Shown piece by piece: positions 1-6,788 of a stretch of DNA of 64,000 bases (the stretch's first letter is position 1; each line of letters opens with the position of its first letter). Location: contig NZ_CP137557.1 of the NCBI RefSeq assembly GCF_019249655.2, forward strand, positions 3,133,001-3,197,000. The letters are read 5' to 3'. This DNA comes from Segatella copri. Its GTDB lineage: Bacteria > Bacteroidota > Bacteroidia > Bacteroidales > Bacteroidaceae. The notes under the pieces are model-generated. The model was not told the DNA's origin. It worked only from the letters and a program-made list of their open reading frames with translations, and did not search any database. Both the position numbers and the translations under genes were made by a program.

Positions 1-2117
1 GTAATACCGAGACGACAACCACGGTGACCGAGCATTGGGTTGTTCTCTGCCAGAGAGTTCACACGCTTCTTGATTTCCTCAACGCTTACGCCCATCTCCT
101 TAGCCATAGTCTCCTGACCAGCCTTATCGTGTGGTACGAACTCGTGGAGAGGTGGGTCGAGCAAGCGGATGTTCACGTGGCAGCCATCCATAGCCTTCAA
201 GATGCCGTAGAAGTCAGCCTTCTGATATGGGAGGAGCTTAGCAAGAGCCTTCTCGCGACCCTCAACAGAGTCAGCCAGAATCATCTCACGCATAGCAACG
301 ATCTTCTGATCATCGAAGAACATGTGCTCTGTACGTGTCAAACCGATACCCTTGGCACCGAATGCACGAGCTACCTCAGCATCGTGTGGAGTATCTGCAT
401 TGGTACGGATTTCCATCTTTGTATATTTGTCGCAGAGGTCCATCAGCTCCTTGAAGTCGCCTGAAAGCTCTGCAGCCTTTGTCTCAATCTGTCCTGCGTA
501 AACCTGACCAGTAGTACCGTTCAGAGAGATGTAATCACCCTCCTTGTAAACTACGCCCTCAATCTCAACAGTCTTAGTCTTGTAGTCAACGTTGATAGAG
601 CCAGCACCAGATACGCAGCACTTACCCATACCACGAGCCACAACGGCAGCGTGAGAAGTCATACCACCACGAGCAGTAAGGATACCCTCAGCAGCCGACA
701 TACCAGCGAGGTCTTCAGGAGAAGTCTCGATACGAACCATGATTACTTTCTTGCCATCCTCGTGCCACTCCTGAGCATCGTCAGCGTGGAATACAATCTG
801 ACCGCAAGCAGCACCTGGAGAAGCAGGGAGACCCTGAGTGATGACCTTAGCTTTAGAGAGAGCCAGCTTATCGAATACTGGGTGCAAAAGCTCATCGAGC
901 TTCTGTGGCTCACAGCGGAGGATAGCAGTCTTCTCGTCGATCATACCTTCGTGGAGGAGGTCCATAGCAATCTTCACCATAGCGGTACCTGTACGCTTAC
1001 CATTACGTGTCTGGAGGAACCAGAGCTTACCTTCCTGTACGGTGAACTCCATGTCCTGCATATCGTGATAGTGGTGCTCCAGTTTATCCTGGAGAGCGTC
1101 GAGCTCCTTGTAGAGTTCAGGCATAGCCTCTTCCATAGAAGGATACTTAGCTACGCGCTCCTCCTCAGAGATGCCTGCACGCTCAGCCCAGCGCTGAGAA
1201 CCAATCTTTGTAATCTGCTGTGGTGTACGGATACCAGCTACAACGTCCTCACCCTGTGCATTGATAAGATACTCACCATTGAAAAGGTTTTCACCATTAC
1301 CAGCATCACGAGAGAAGCAAACACCTGTAGCAGAAGTCTCGCCCATGTTACCGAATACCATCGCCATCACAGAAACGGCAGTACCCCACTCATCAGGAAT
1401 ACCTTCCATCTTGCGATAGAGGATAGCACGCTCGTTCATCCAAGAACGGAACACGGCGCAGATAGCACCCCAAAGCTGCTCGATAGGATTGGTAGGGAAG
1501 TCCTGACCAGTCTGCTCCTTGATAGCTGCCTTGAAGAGCTCAACGAGTTTCTTGAGTGACTCAACAGAGAGGTCCTTATCGAGAACCACACCCTGCTCTT
1601 CCTTCACCTTTTCGATGATGGCCTCGAATGGGTCGATATCTTCCTTGTTCACAGGCTTCAGTCCCATAACGACGTCACCGTACATCTGTACGAAACGGCG
1701 ATATGAGTCATATACGAAATGAGGATTACCGGTCTTCTTAACCAAGCCCTCAGCCACTTCATCATTCAAACCGAGGTTGAGGATCGTATCCATCATACCT
1801 GGCATAGAAGCACGTGCTCCTGAACGAACAGATACGAGAAGAGGATTCTCTACAGAACCGAACTTGCTGTTCATCAAAGCCTCCGTATGAGCTACTGCAG
1901 CCATTACCTCGTCCTGAAGGAGTTCCTTGATTTTCTCCTCACCCACCTCATAATACTCGTTACAGGTATCAGTTGTGATGGTGAAACCTGGAGGAACAGG
2001 AACACCAATAAGGTTCATCTCGGCGAGGTTTGCACCCTTACCGCCAAGTTCTTCACGCATCTTTGCATTTCCTTCGGCTTTTCCATTGCCGAACGTATAA
2101 ACTCTTTTTTCGTTCAT
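1..2117 (-). CDS. ppdK: Pyruvate, phosphate dikinase (partial, 3' end off the window)
   Basis: Reading leftward from ATG at 2117, the protein begins MNEKRVYTFGNGKAEGNAKM and stays open to the window edge (about 705 codons visible, of roughly 900 in the family). It interconverts pyruvate + ATP + Pi with phosphoenolpyruvate + AMP + PPi in the cytosol. Visible landmarks are the N-terminal nucleotide-binding part (GGKGANLAEM, SVRSGARASMPGMMDTILNLG), the phosphohistidine swivelling-domain motif GGMTSHAAVVARGMG, and the start of the PEP-binding barrel (GIGLTRTEHMFF, LGHRGCRLGIT). These are diagnostic of PPDK rather than PEP synthase. It has its own promoter just upstream (2178-2209). Confidence 0.96.
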   Translation of the reverse strand, partial: MNEKRVYTFGNGKAEGNAKMREELGGKGANLAEMNLIGVPVPPGFTITTDTCNEYYEVGEEKIKELLQDEVMAAVAHTEALMNSKFGSVENPLLVSVRSGARASMPGMMDTILNLGLNDEVAEGLVKKTGNPHFVYDSYRRFVQMYGDVVMGLKPVNKEDIDPFEAIIEKVKEEQGVVLDKDLSVESLKKLVELFKAAIKEQTGQDFPTNPIEQLWGAICAVFRSWMNERAILYRKMEGIPDEWGTAVSVMAMVFGNMGETSATGVCFSRDAGNGENLFNGEYLINAQGEDVVAGIRTPQQITKIGSQRWAERAGISEEERVAKYPSMEEAMPELYKELDALQDKLEHHYHDMQDMEFTVQEGKLWFLQTRNGKRTGTAMVKIAMDLLHEGMIDEKTAILRCEPQKLDELLHPVFDKLALSKAKVITQGLPASPGAACGQIVFHADDAQEWHEDGKKVIMVRIETSPEDLAGMSAAEGILTARGGMTSHAAVVARGMGKCCVSGAGSINVDYKTKTVEIEGVVYKEGDYISLNGTTGQVYAGQIETKAAELSGDFKELMDLCDKYTKMEIRTNADTPHDAEVARAFGAKGIGLTRTEHMFFDDQKIVAMREMILADSVEGREKALAKLLPYQKADFYGILKAMDGCHVNIRLLDPPLHEFVPHDKAGQETMAKEMGVSVEEIKKRVNSLAENNPMLGHRGCRLGI

Positions 2118-2177
2118 ATTTTATAGGTTCAAAAATATTATATTATTTTGCTTATTACCAATTCTTAGTTGATGATG

Positions 2178-2209
2178 CAAATATACAACATTATTTTGAA
2201 ACCACCAAA
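2178..2209 (-). promoter_or_regulatory. ppdK promoter (Bacteroidetes type)
   Basis: On the minus strand there is TTTGG (2205-2209), a 19-nt spacer, then TATATTTG (2178-2185), about 60 nt upstream of the ppdK ATG. This is the Bacteroidetes TTTG/TAnnTTTG arrangement and has the same spacing as the pyrG and mntA promoters in this window. Confidence 0.6.
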
Positions 2210-2408
2210 CTTTTATACGCTTTTTTGCTATCCCGAGATTACATTTTAAACTGTTGTCGCACACACGGGGATATTTTTAACAATCCCCAAGAAAAAGTTG
2301 GAAATTGTGGGGAATTTAAAAGTGAGCCGAGATTGCGATTCAAATACTTTTAACAACATTTGGGATTCTCCTGATGCCCTGATTCCTACGTCGCGACGCG
2401 GGAAATAT

Positions 2409-2444
2409 TACGTGGCGACGTAGGAATTGCTACGTCGCCACGTA
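2409..2444. repeat. Perfect 15-bp inverted repeat (hairpin)
   Basis: TACGTGGCGACGTAG (2409-2423) and its exact reverse complement (2430-2444) are separated by GAATTG. A related third arm (CCTACGTCGCGACG) begins near 2387. There is no T-run after the stem, so it does not look like a simple terminator. Confidence 0.75.
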
Positions 2445-2556
2445 GGAAGTCACATTTGGCAAAAGTGAAAAAGTGAAAGTGAAAAGGTGATTTTAGTGAA
2501 TGGTAAAAGAGAAAAAGTGAATTTGGTGAATGGTGAATTTGGTGAATGCAATGAAA

Positions 2557-2598
2557 AGATATAAGATATAAGATATAAGATATAAGATATAAGATATA
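2557..2598. repeat. Tandem heptamer repeat, 6 x AGATATA
   Basis: Six perfect head-to-tail copies of AGATATA (42 bp), followed by degenerate AGATATAA-like sequence. This is a candidate slipped-strand (copy-number variable) locus in non-coding DNA. Confidence 0.85.
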
Positions 2599-2881
2599 AA
2601 TTACAAGATATGGATGACTGAAATTACAAGATAAGAAAGATAAAATCTTATATAATAATGTACGCGCGTAAGTACTACCTTATTATATATAATAACAAAC
2701 TATACTATATACAATAGCAAAACATCTGTAACTCGTCTTTTAGAGAAAATTCACTTTTTCACTTTCACCTTTTCACTTTCTGCCTTTCCACTTTTCTGCC
2801 TTTTCCACCTTCACCATCCCAACATCCGGGACAAGACTAAAAATATTCGGGGCAAATCTTTCATTTCTCGCAAAAATGTAG

Positions 2882-2889
2882 TAACTTTG
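2882..2889 (+). promoter_or_regulatory. Probable -7 element for the RNA methyltransferase gene
   Basis: TAACTTTG at 2882-2889 followed by CAGCC, 29 nt before the ATG. The same TAACTTTGCA string precedes pyrG and the S9 peptidase gene here. The -33 region (CTTTC near 2857-2862) is a weak match. Confidence 0.5.
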
Positions 2890-2917
2890 CAGCCATAAAG
2901 AAATACAAAACATTATT

Positions 2918-4519
2918 ATGGCAAGAAAACGTAAACCATTACCGCTTTTGGAGAACATCACCATTGAGGCAGTAGCTGCCGAGGGTAAGTGCATCACTCG
3001 CGTAGATGACCAGGTCATCTTCGTGCCTTTCTGCGTACCTGGCGATGTGGTAGATTTGCAGGTAGTTAAGAAAAAACATAAGTATTGCGAGGCGAAGGTG
3101 GTTCGCTTCATCAAGAAGAGCGACGTAAGACAGGAGCCTATGTGCGAGCACTTTGGCATCTGTGGCGGTTGCAAGTGGCAGAATCTTCCTTACGAGGAGC
3201 AGATCAAGGCGAAGCAGAAGCAGGTGGAAGACCAGCTCACCCGCATCGGCAAGATTGAACTTCCTGAGTTCCGCCCTATCATGGGCAGCGTGAAGACCCA
3301 GGAGTATAGAAACAAGATTGAGTTCGGATGCAGTAACAAGCGCTGGTTCACCGCCGAGGAACTGGCCCAGCTGCCTCAGAAGGAAGAAGAAACCATCACT
3401 TCCCTCAAGGAGCGCCACGCCCAGAACGCCATCGGTTTCCATATCACCGGTGCCTTCGATAAGATTTACCCTATCAAGAAGTGCTGGCTGATGGACGACC
3501 TCTGCAACGAAATCCGCAACTTCGTTTTCGAATACGCTGATTCTCACGACTACACCTTCTACGACCTGCGTGAGCAGCATGGATTGCTCCGCAATATGAT
3601 GATTCGTAATTCAAACACTGGCGAGTGGATGCTCGTGTTCCAGTTCCATTATGATGAGGAGGGTGATGAGCAGAGAGCATTGGAACTGATGCAGCAGGTG
3701 GCTGACAAGTTCCCTCAGATTTCATCGCTCATGTACGTGGACAACCAGAAGGGAAATGACACCATCAACGACCTGGATCTCATCCTCTTCAAGGGCAACG
3801 ACCACATCTTCGAGCTGATGGAGGATTTGAAGTTCAAGGTGGGTCCAAAGAGTTTCTATCAGACTAACACCGAGCAGGCTTACCACCTTTATTGCGTGGC
3901 TCGCGAGTTTGCCAACCTCACCGGAAACGAGTTGGTCTACGACCTCTACACCGGCACGGGAACCATCGCCAACTTCGTGGCTCACAAGGCAAAGAAGGTA
4001 ATCGGTATCGAGTACGTACCAGAGGCCATAGAGGACGCAAAGGTGAATTCTCAGGTGAACAACATCGAGAATACCCTCTTCTATGCAGGCGACATGAAGG
4101 ATATTCTGACCAACGAATTCATCGCCCAGCACGGTCGCCCAGACGTAATCATCACCGACCCTCCACGTGCCGGAATGCATCCTGATGTAGTGAACGTAAT
4201 CCTGAATGCGGCTCCTAACCGCATCGTGTATGTAAGTTGCAACCCTGCTACCCAGGCTCGCGACCTGCAGTTGATGGACGACCACTACAAGGTGGCTGCC
4301 GTTCAGCCGGTAGATATGTTCCCTCATACTCCTCACGTAGAGAACGTCGTTTTGCTCGAGAAGCGCAGCGATGCTGAAATCAAGCTGAAGAAGAAGGAGC
4401 GCAAAGAGCGTGAGAAGGCAATAGCTGAAGCCAAGGCGGCAAAGGAAGCTGAAAAGCTTGCATTGGAAGCTGCTAAAGCGGAAGACTTGACTGCAGAGGA
4501 ACTTGCGGCAAAGAAATAA
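2918..4519 (+). CDS. rlmD: TrmA/RlmD-family 23S rRNA (uracil-C5)-methyltransferase
   Basis: 533 aa, starting MARKRKPLPLLENITIE. SAM-dependent formation of 5-methyluracil in RNA, cytosolic. The N-terminus is a TRAM-like RNA-binding domain. CEHFGICGGCKWQ (about 73-85) matches the Cys cluster that binds [4Fe-4S] in RlmD-type enzymes. VYDLYTGTGTIANFVA is the SAM site. DPPRAGMHPDV and YVSCNPATQARDL carry the catalytic Asp and Cys motifs. The last ~45 residues are a Lys/Glu/Ala-rich tail not needed by the family. The split porin gene starts only 24 bp downstream and was probably read through from this gene. Exact target (RlmD versus a paralogue) is inferred. Confidence 0.93.
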   Translation: MARKRKPLPLLENITIEAVAAEGKCITRVDDQVIFVPFCVPGDVVDLQVVKKKHKYCEAKVVRFIKKSDVRQEPMCEHFGICGGCKWQNLPYEEQIKAKQKQVEDQLTRIGKIELPEFRPIMGSVKTQEYRNKIEFGCSNKRWFTAEELAQLPQKEEETITSLKERHAQNAIGFHITGAFDKIYPIKKCWLMDDLCNEIRNFVFEYADSHDYTFYDLREQHGLLRNMMIRNSNTGEWMLVFQFHYDEEGDEQRALELMQQVADKFPQISSLMYVDNQKGNDTINDLDLILFKGNDHIFELMEDLKFKVGPKSFYQTNTEQAYHLYCVAREFANLTGNELVYDLYTGTGTIANFVAHKAKKVIGIEYVPEAIEDAKVNSQVNNIENTLFYAGDMKDILTNEFIAQHGRPDVIITDPPRAGMHPDVVNVILNAAPNRIVYVSCNPATQARDLQLMDDHYKVAAVQPVDMFPHTPHVENVVLLEKRSDAEIKLKKKERKEREKAIAEAKAAKEAEKLALEAAKAEDLTAEELAAKK

Positions 4520-4543
4520 ACCTAAAAACAAAATAGAAATAAG

Positions 4544-4558
4544 ATGAAAAAAGGTATC
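4544..4558 (+). pseudogene. 5' fragment (codons 1-5) of the phage-split porin gene
   Basis: ATGAAAAAAGGTATC encodes MKKGI and then runs into TAA, which is formed by the first bases of the prophage. Joined to 43546 onward it gives MKKGIILALMALTTVSASAQ, a textbook signal peptide leading straight into the porin at 43558-44700. It lies 24 bp after the methyltransferase stop. Recognisable only because both phage junctions are in the window. Confidence 0.88.
4555..4558. repeat. Target-site duplication, left copy (TATC)
   Basis: TATC occurs immediately outside both phage ends (4555-4558 and 43542-43545). Mu makes 5-bp duplications; here only 4 bp can be matched. With this choice the two phage termini align without a gap, which supports it. 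Confidence 0.7.
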
Positions 4559-4671
4559 TAAAGGGCACAGAACGAAGCGTATATAAATCCTTATGCCTAA
4601 ATATCGGGTGAAGTCTTTGAAATATAGTTAGTTACGATAATCTCGCATGAATAACGACACAAAACGAAACG
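4559..4671. repeat. Left-end transposase-binding sites (L1, L2)
   Basis: CACAGAACGAAGCG (4566-4579) and ACAAAACGAAACG (4659-4671) share the core AACGAA-CG. The same core appears inverted three times at the right end. Two sites about 90 bp apart at L and a tight cluster at R resemble the asymmetric end-site layout of Mu. Binding by the MuA-like protein is inferred. Confidence 0.7.
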
Positions 4672-4865
4672 TTTACATGAGTTTAATTTTGGTTTAATTC
4701 TGTGGCCTTCTGGCTTGCGTTTGAGGGCGGTGGACTTGAATGAGGTTTACAAATGGCTTACATGAGGATGATGGGGCTTGTGCATGGGTGGCAATCGCTA
4801 CCCTTTATTTTCGCCCTTTTATGATTATTTAAAATGCAAAATTATTCCATATAATGATTATTTGG

Positions 4866-4873
4866 TATATTTG
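4866..4873 (+). promoter_or_regulatory. Probable -7 element of the left-end small gene
   Basis: TATATTTG followed by CACC, 23 nt upstream of the ATG at 4897. No clear TTTG element is seen 19 nt further upstream. Confidence 0.45.
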
Positions 4874-4896
4874 CACCAAAATTTAAATGAATTGAT

Positions 4897-5139
4897 ATGG
4901 CAAAGGTTATACACGTCCATCTTATTGTGGGCAAACATAATGGTTTGAAAGACTTCTACTTTTCAAGCATATCGGCGGTTTATACCGTGCTGACCTCAGA
5001 AGAGGTCGGATGTACTAAGAGTTACTTGCTTCATGCTGGGCTGTCTGGGAATGGGTCTATAATCACGAAACGAGCTATTATAAAGCAATCTACGCTTATT
5101 TCGGGTGGTCGGCAAGGGTCTATGAAAGGAAGTGGTTAA
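4897..5139 (+). CDS. Small conserved-looking protein at the phage left end, unknown function
   Basis: 80 aa, starting MAKVIHVHLIVGKHNGLKDF; not a family I can name with certainty. It is preceded by a -7 promoter element and followed by a terminator-like hairpin, and it encodes a plausible compact fold (KDFYFSSISAVYTVLTSEEVG, SYLLHAGLSGNG, ITKRAIIKQSTLI) with a short, possibly non-conserved Gly/Ser tail. No membrane segment or signal peptide is visible. It sits alone between the left-end transposase sites and the repressor, outside the early operon and on the opposite strand from the repressor. That is the position where Mu-like phages carry genes expressed in the lysogen. Confidence 0.6.
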   Translation: MAKVIHVHLIVGKHNGLKDFYFSSISAVYTVLTSEEVGCTKSYLLHAGLSGNGSIITKRAIIKQSTLISGGRQGSMKGSG

Positions 5140-5187
5140 AACGCCGTTAGAACGGCTTATTTACGGTATTCAAACCGAATATGAATG

Positions 5188-5212
5188 AGGGGGCTTTACG
5201 GCTCCCTTTTTT
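5188..5212 (+). terminator. Rho-independent terminator after the left-end gene
   Basis: Stem AGGGGGC / GCTCCCT (one G-U pair), loop TTTACG, followed by T5. A smaller hairpin (GCCGTT-AG-AACGGC, 5143-5156) precedes it. Confidence 0.65.
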
Positions 5213-5238
5213 CGTGTTGAAAAGTGGCGATTTTGGGG

Positions 5239-5296
5239 TAAGGGTTACACTAAGGGTTACAGTTAAGGGTTACACTTTCGAGAATTAAGGGTTACA
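5239..5296 (+). repeat. Four direct copies of TAAGGGTTACA
   Basis: Exact copies of TAAGGGTTACA start at 5239, 5251, 5264 and 5286 (spacings 12, 13 and 22 bp). The array is in a gene-free gap between the left end and the repressor gene. A role as operator, transposition enhancer or accessory transposase site is possible; none is shown by the sequence alone. Confidence 0.85.
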
Positions 5297-5491
5297 AAAG
5301 TGGGGTCGTTGGCATACAAAAAGCTGAATGAAGAAACTAACCACTTTTTGCGGTTAATTGTGAAGAAACTACCCCTTTGTGAGCAACGATTTTTGAAGTT
5401 TACACCTTATTATATATAATATAGGGCTTTTGAGGCGATAAAGAGGGGGTGACACCCCACTTGGAGTACCAAAGGGGGTGTCACTATGAGG
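5297..5491. other. Gene-free gap before the repressor, with a 10-bp inverted repeat
   Basis: No gene. Near the repressor stop there is GTGACACCCC (5449-5458) / GGGGTGTCAC (5475-5484), a perfect inverted repeat that could terminate the leftward repressor transcript, although the T-run after it on the minus strand is poor. Confidence 0.5.
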
Positions 5492-6193
5492 TTAAAAGAA
5501 CTTGCTGATGCTACCAATGACCTCAAAGATGTTCAATATCCTTGATTTGGGGTATTCTTGTTCATCGAAATCTTGCAAGTTGATTGGGATGAAACGGAGC
5601 TTGTCAGGATCATCAGACTTGCGCAATATCTTGATGGTTCGTATCGTGTCAAGCACAACAGCGTATATTTCGCCATACTGGACATCATCCAGCGTACATT
5701 GGCGAAGGGCAATGATGTCGCCATGGTTGATTTTTGGCTCCATTGAATGACCTGTAACATTGCACCACAAATCGGCCTTTTCAAAACCACGGATGACAAT
5801 GTTGGTAGCAGGAACATTTACCTGAGAGTTGAATATTTCAGTGAAGCCTCCAATGAAATCAACATCATAGTATGGCTTACCAACATTTGGATCATCAGCG
5901 AGCTTTGGAGTGCAATATGTTAAAGAATCATTATATGGCGATTTTTCTTGTTTATTTTCTTGCATAGTGCGCAACATATCACCATTGCCAGTTATCAGCC
6001 ACTCTACATTTACATCTGGAGCATAAGCGAGAAATCTTGCAATGTTATCTTCACTAATACCATTGTTTTGTTGCAATATACCACGTGTTACACCCGATTT
6101 TTTGTAAAATTCATAGGGTGTAACGTCCTTTTTGGACAAGTAAAGCAAGATATTTTGCTTTATAAGCGATTTTTCTTGTTTATTTTCTTGCAT
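5492..6193 (-). CDS. CI/LexA-type phage repressor (HTH + S24 peptidase)
   Basis: 233 aa from the ATG at 6193 (MQENKQEKSLIKQNILLYLS); the open frame extends further upstream but this start sits downstream of the promoter region. Residues ~10-70 form an HTH-like DNA-binding domain (PYEFYKKSGVTRGILQQNNGISE). Residues ~110-233 are a LexA/S24 autoprotease: VTGHSMEPKINHGD has the catalytic Ser and IRTIKILRK the Lys. RecA-stimulated self-cleavage would link induction to DNA damage (family knowledge). It is divergent from the early operon. Odd feature: the first nine residues, MQENKQEKS, recur at residue 77, encoded by a perfect 29-bp repeat. Confidence 0.9.
   Translation of the reverse strand: MQENKQEKSLIKQNILLYLSKKDVTPYEFYKKSGVTRGILQQNNGISEDNIARFLAYAPDVNVEWLITGNGDMLRTMQENKQEKSPYNDSLTYCTPKLADDPNVGKPYYDVDFIGGFTEIFNSQVNVPATNIVIRGFEKADLWCNVTGHSMEPKINHGDIIALRQCTLDDVQYGEIYAVVLDTIRTIKILRKSDDPDKLRFIPINLQDFDEQEYPKSRILNIFEVIGSISKFF
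5938..5966 (-). repeat. 29-bp direct repeat inside the repressor gene (copy 2 of 2)
   Basis: Identical to 6166-6194, which spans the repressor start codon. It places a second in-frame ATG and the same MQENKQEKS peptide at the hinge between the DNA-binding and protease domains. Confidence 0.85.
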
Positions 6194-6194
6194 A
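6166..6194 (-). repeat. 29-bp direct repeat at the repressor start codon (copy 1 of 2)
   Basis: Identical to 5938-5966. Includes the ATG at 6191-6193 and the codons for MQENKQEK. Confidence 0.85.
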
Positions 6195-6210
6195 ATCGAG
6201 ATATTTTGTT

Positions 6211-6309
6211 TATCTTTGCACCGTGTTACTAAAGGAACACCGCGCCAAAGATACAAAAAAGGCGTGAGAAAGACGAATTTTGCATCTTAAAAAGATAAAA
6301 CAAGATTTG
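6211..6309. promoter_or_regulatory. Divergent early/repressor promoter and operator region
   Basis: TATCTTTG (6211-6218, plus) and its inverted copy CAAAGATA (6246-6253, a minus-strand -7 element for the repressor) bracket related CACCG/CGCGG sequence, suggesting a symmetric operator. A second plus-strand candidate pairs TTTTG (6278-6282) with AAGATTTG (6302-6309), close to the first early gene at 6324. Which promoter is used cannot be decided by eye. Confidence 0.5.
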
Positions 6310-6323
6310 TATAACGATTAAAA

Positions 6324-6773
6324 ATGGAAGCAATGAAAAAGTACATTGACGTAACAAGAGAAGTTCGCCAGGACATCATGGCAGCGTTCAACGTTACAGG
6401 GAAAATGGTTTATTATGCCCTGAACTTTGACGCAAAGCGTGGCGAAAGTGACAAGGCAAAGCGCATCCGTGTATATGCCAAGCAGAAAGGGGGCATTGTG
6501 ATGATAGTTGCCCCAGAGGTTGAGACCATCCATGATGCAGATGGCTATATGCGCCAATACTTCCCCAATGGTGCAATGATTGAGTGCAACAAAGCCAATG
6601 GCAATGTGGATGTGTTCTACAAGGGCAAGATGATGAAGCAATACCAGGATGTGAAAATCAAGCAACTGGAAGAAATCCAAAGCATCTTTGCTGCATGGAC
6701 ACAGAGGGATGCCGACATCTTGACTACCCCAGAGCTTCGCAAGAAGTACGCAAGACCTGTTTGTGCCGAATAA
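6324..6773 (+). CDS. First early gene, unknown function, possible HTH regulator
   Basis: 149 aa. The N-terminal part (KKYIDVTREVRQDIMAAFNVTGKMVYYALNFD...SDKAKRIRVYAKQKGG) reads like a short winged or HTH DNA-binding module. The rest (MIVAPEVETIHDADGYMRQYFPNGAMIECN) has no motif I recognise. It is the first gene after the divergent promoter and lies 15 bp before the transposase gene, where Mu has its small DNA-binding negative regulator Ner. A Ner-like role is inference from position only. Confidence 0.7.
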   Translation: MEAMKKYIDVTREVRQDIMAAFNVTGKMVYYALNFDAKRGESDKAKRIRVYAKQKGGIVMIVAPEVETIHDADGYMRQYFPNGAMIECNKANGNVDVFYKGKMMKQYQDVKIKQLEEIQSIFAAWTQRDADILTTPELRKKYARPVCAE

Positions 6774-6788
6774 TCAAGGAGGTGAGAA

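Larger units (their letters stand above)
2210..2881. other. Gene-free, repeat-rich intergenic region
   Basis: No credible gene lies between ppdK and the methyltransferase gene. The stretch holds a strong hairpin (2409-2444), GTGAA/TTCAC-rich simple sequence at both sides (2461-2545 and 2750-2800), a heptamer tandem repeat (2557-2598), and AT-rich sequence around 2641-2720. Short open frames here are low complexity and lack start-site context. Confidence 0.6.

Noticed and set aside
24..1722. Plus-strand frames at the left edge
   Set aside because: All lie antisense to ppdK, whose motifs are unmistakable.
2557..2598. CRISPR or iteron array
   Set aside because: Only a 7-bp simple tandem repeat; no spacers or nearby replication gene.
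4555..4559. 5-bp Mu-style target duplication
   Set aside because: Flanks give TATCT on the left and TATCA on the right; only 4 bp agree, and shifting the ends breaks the alignment of the termini.
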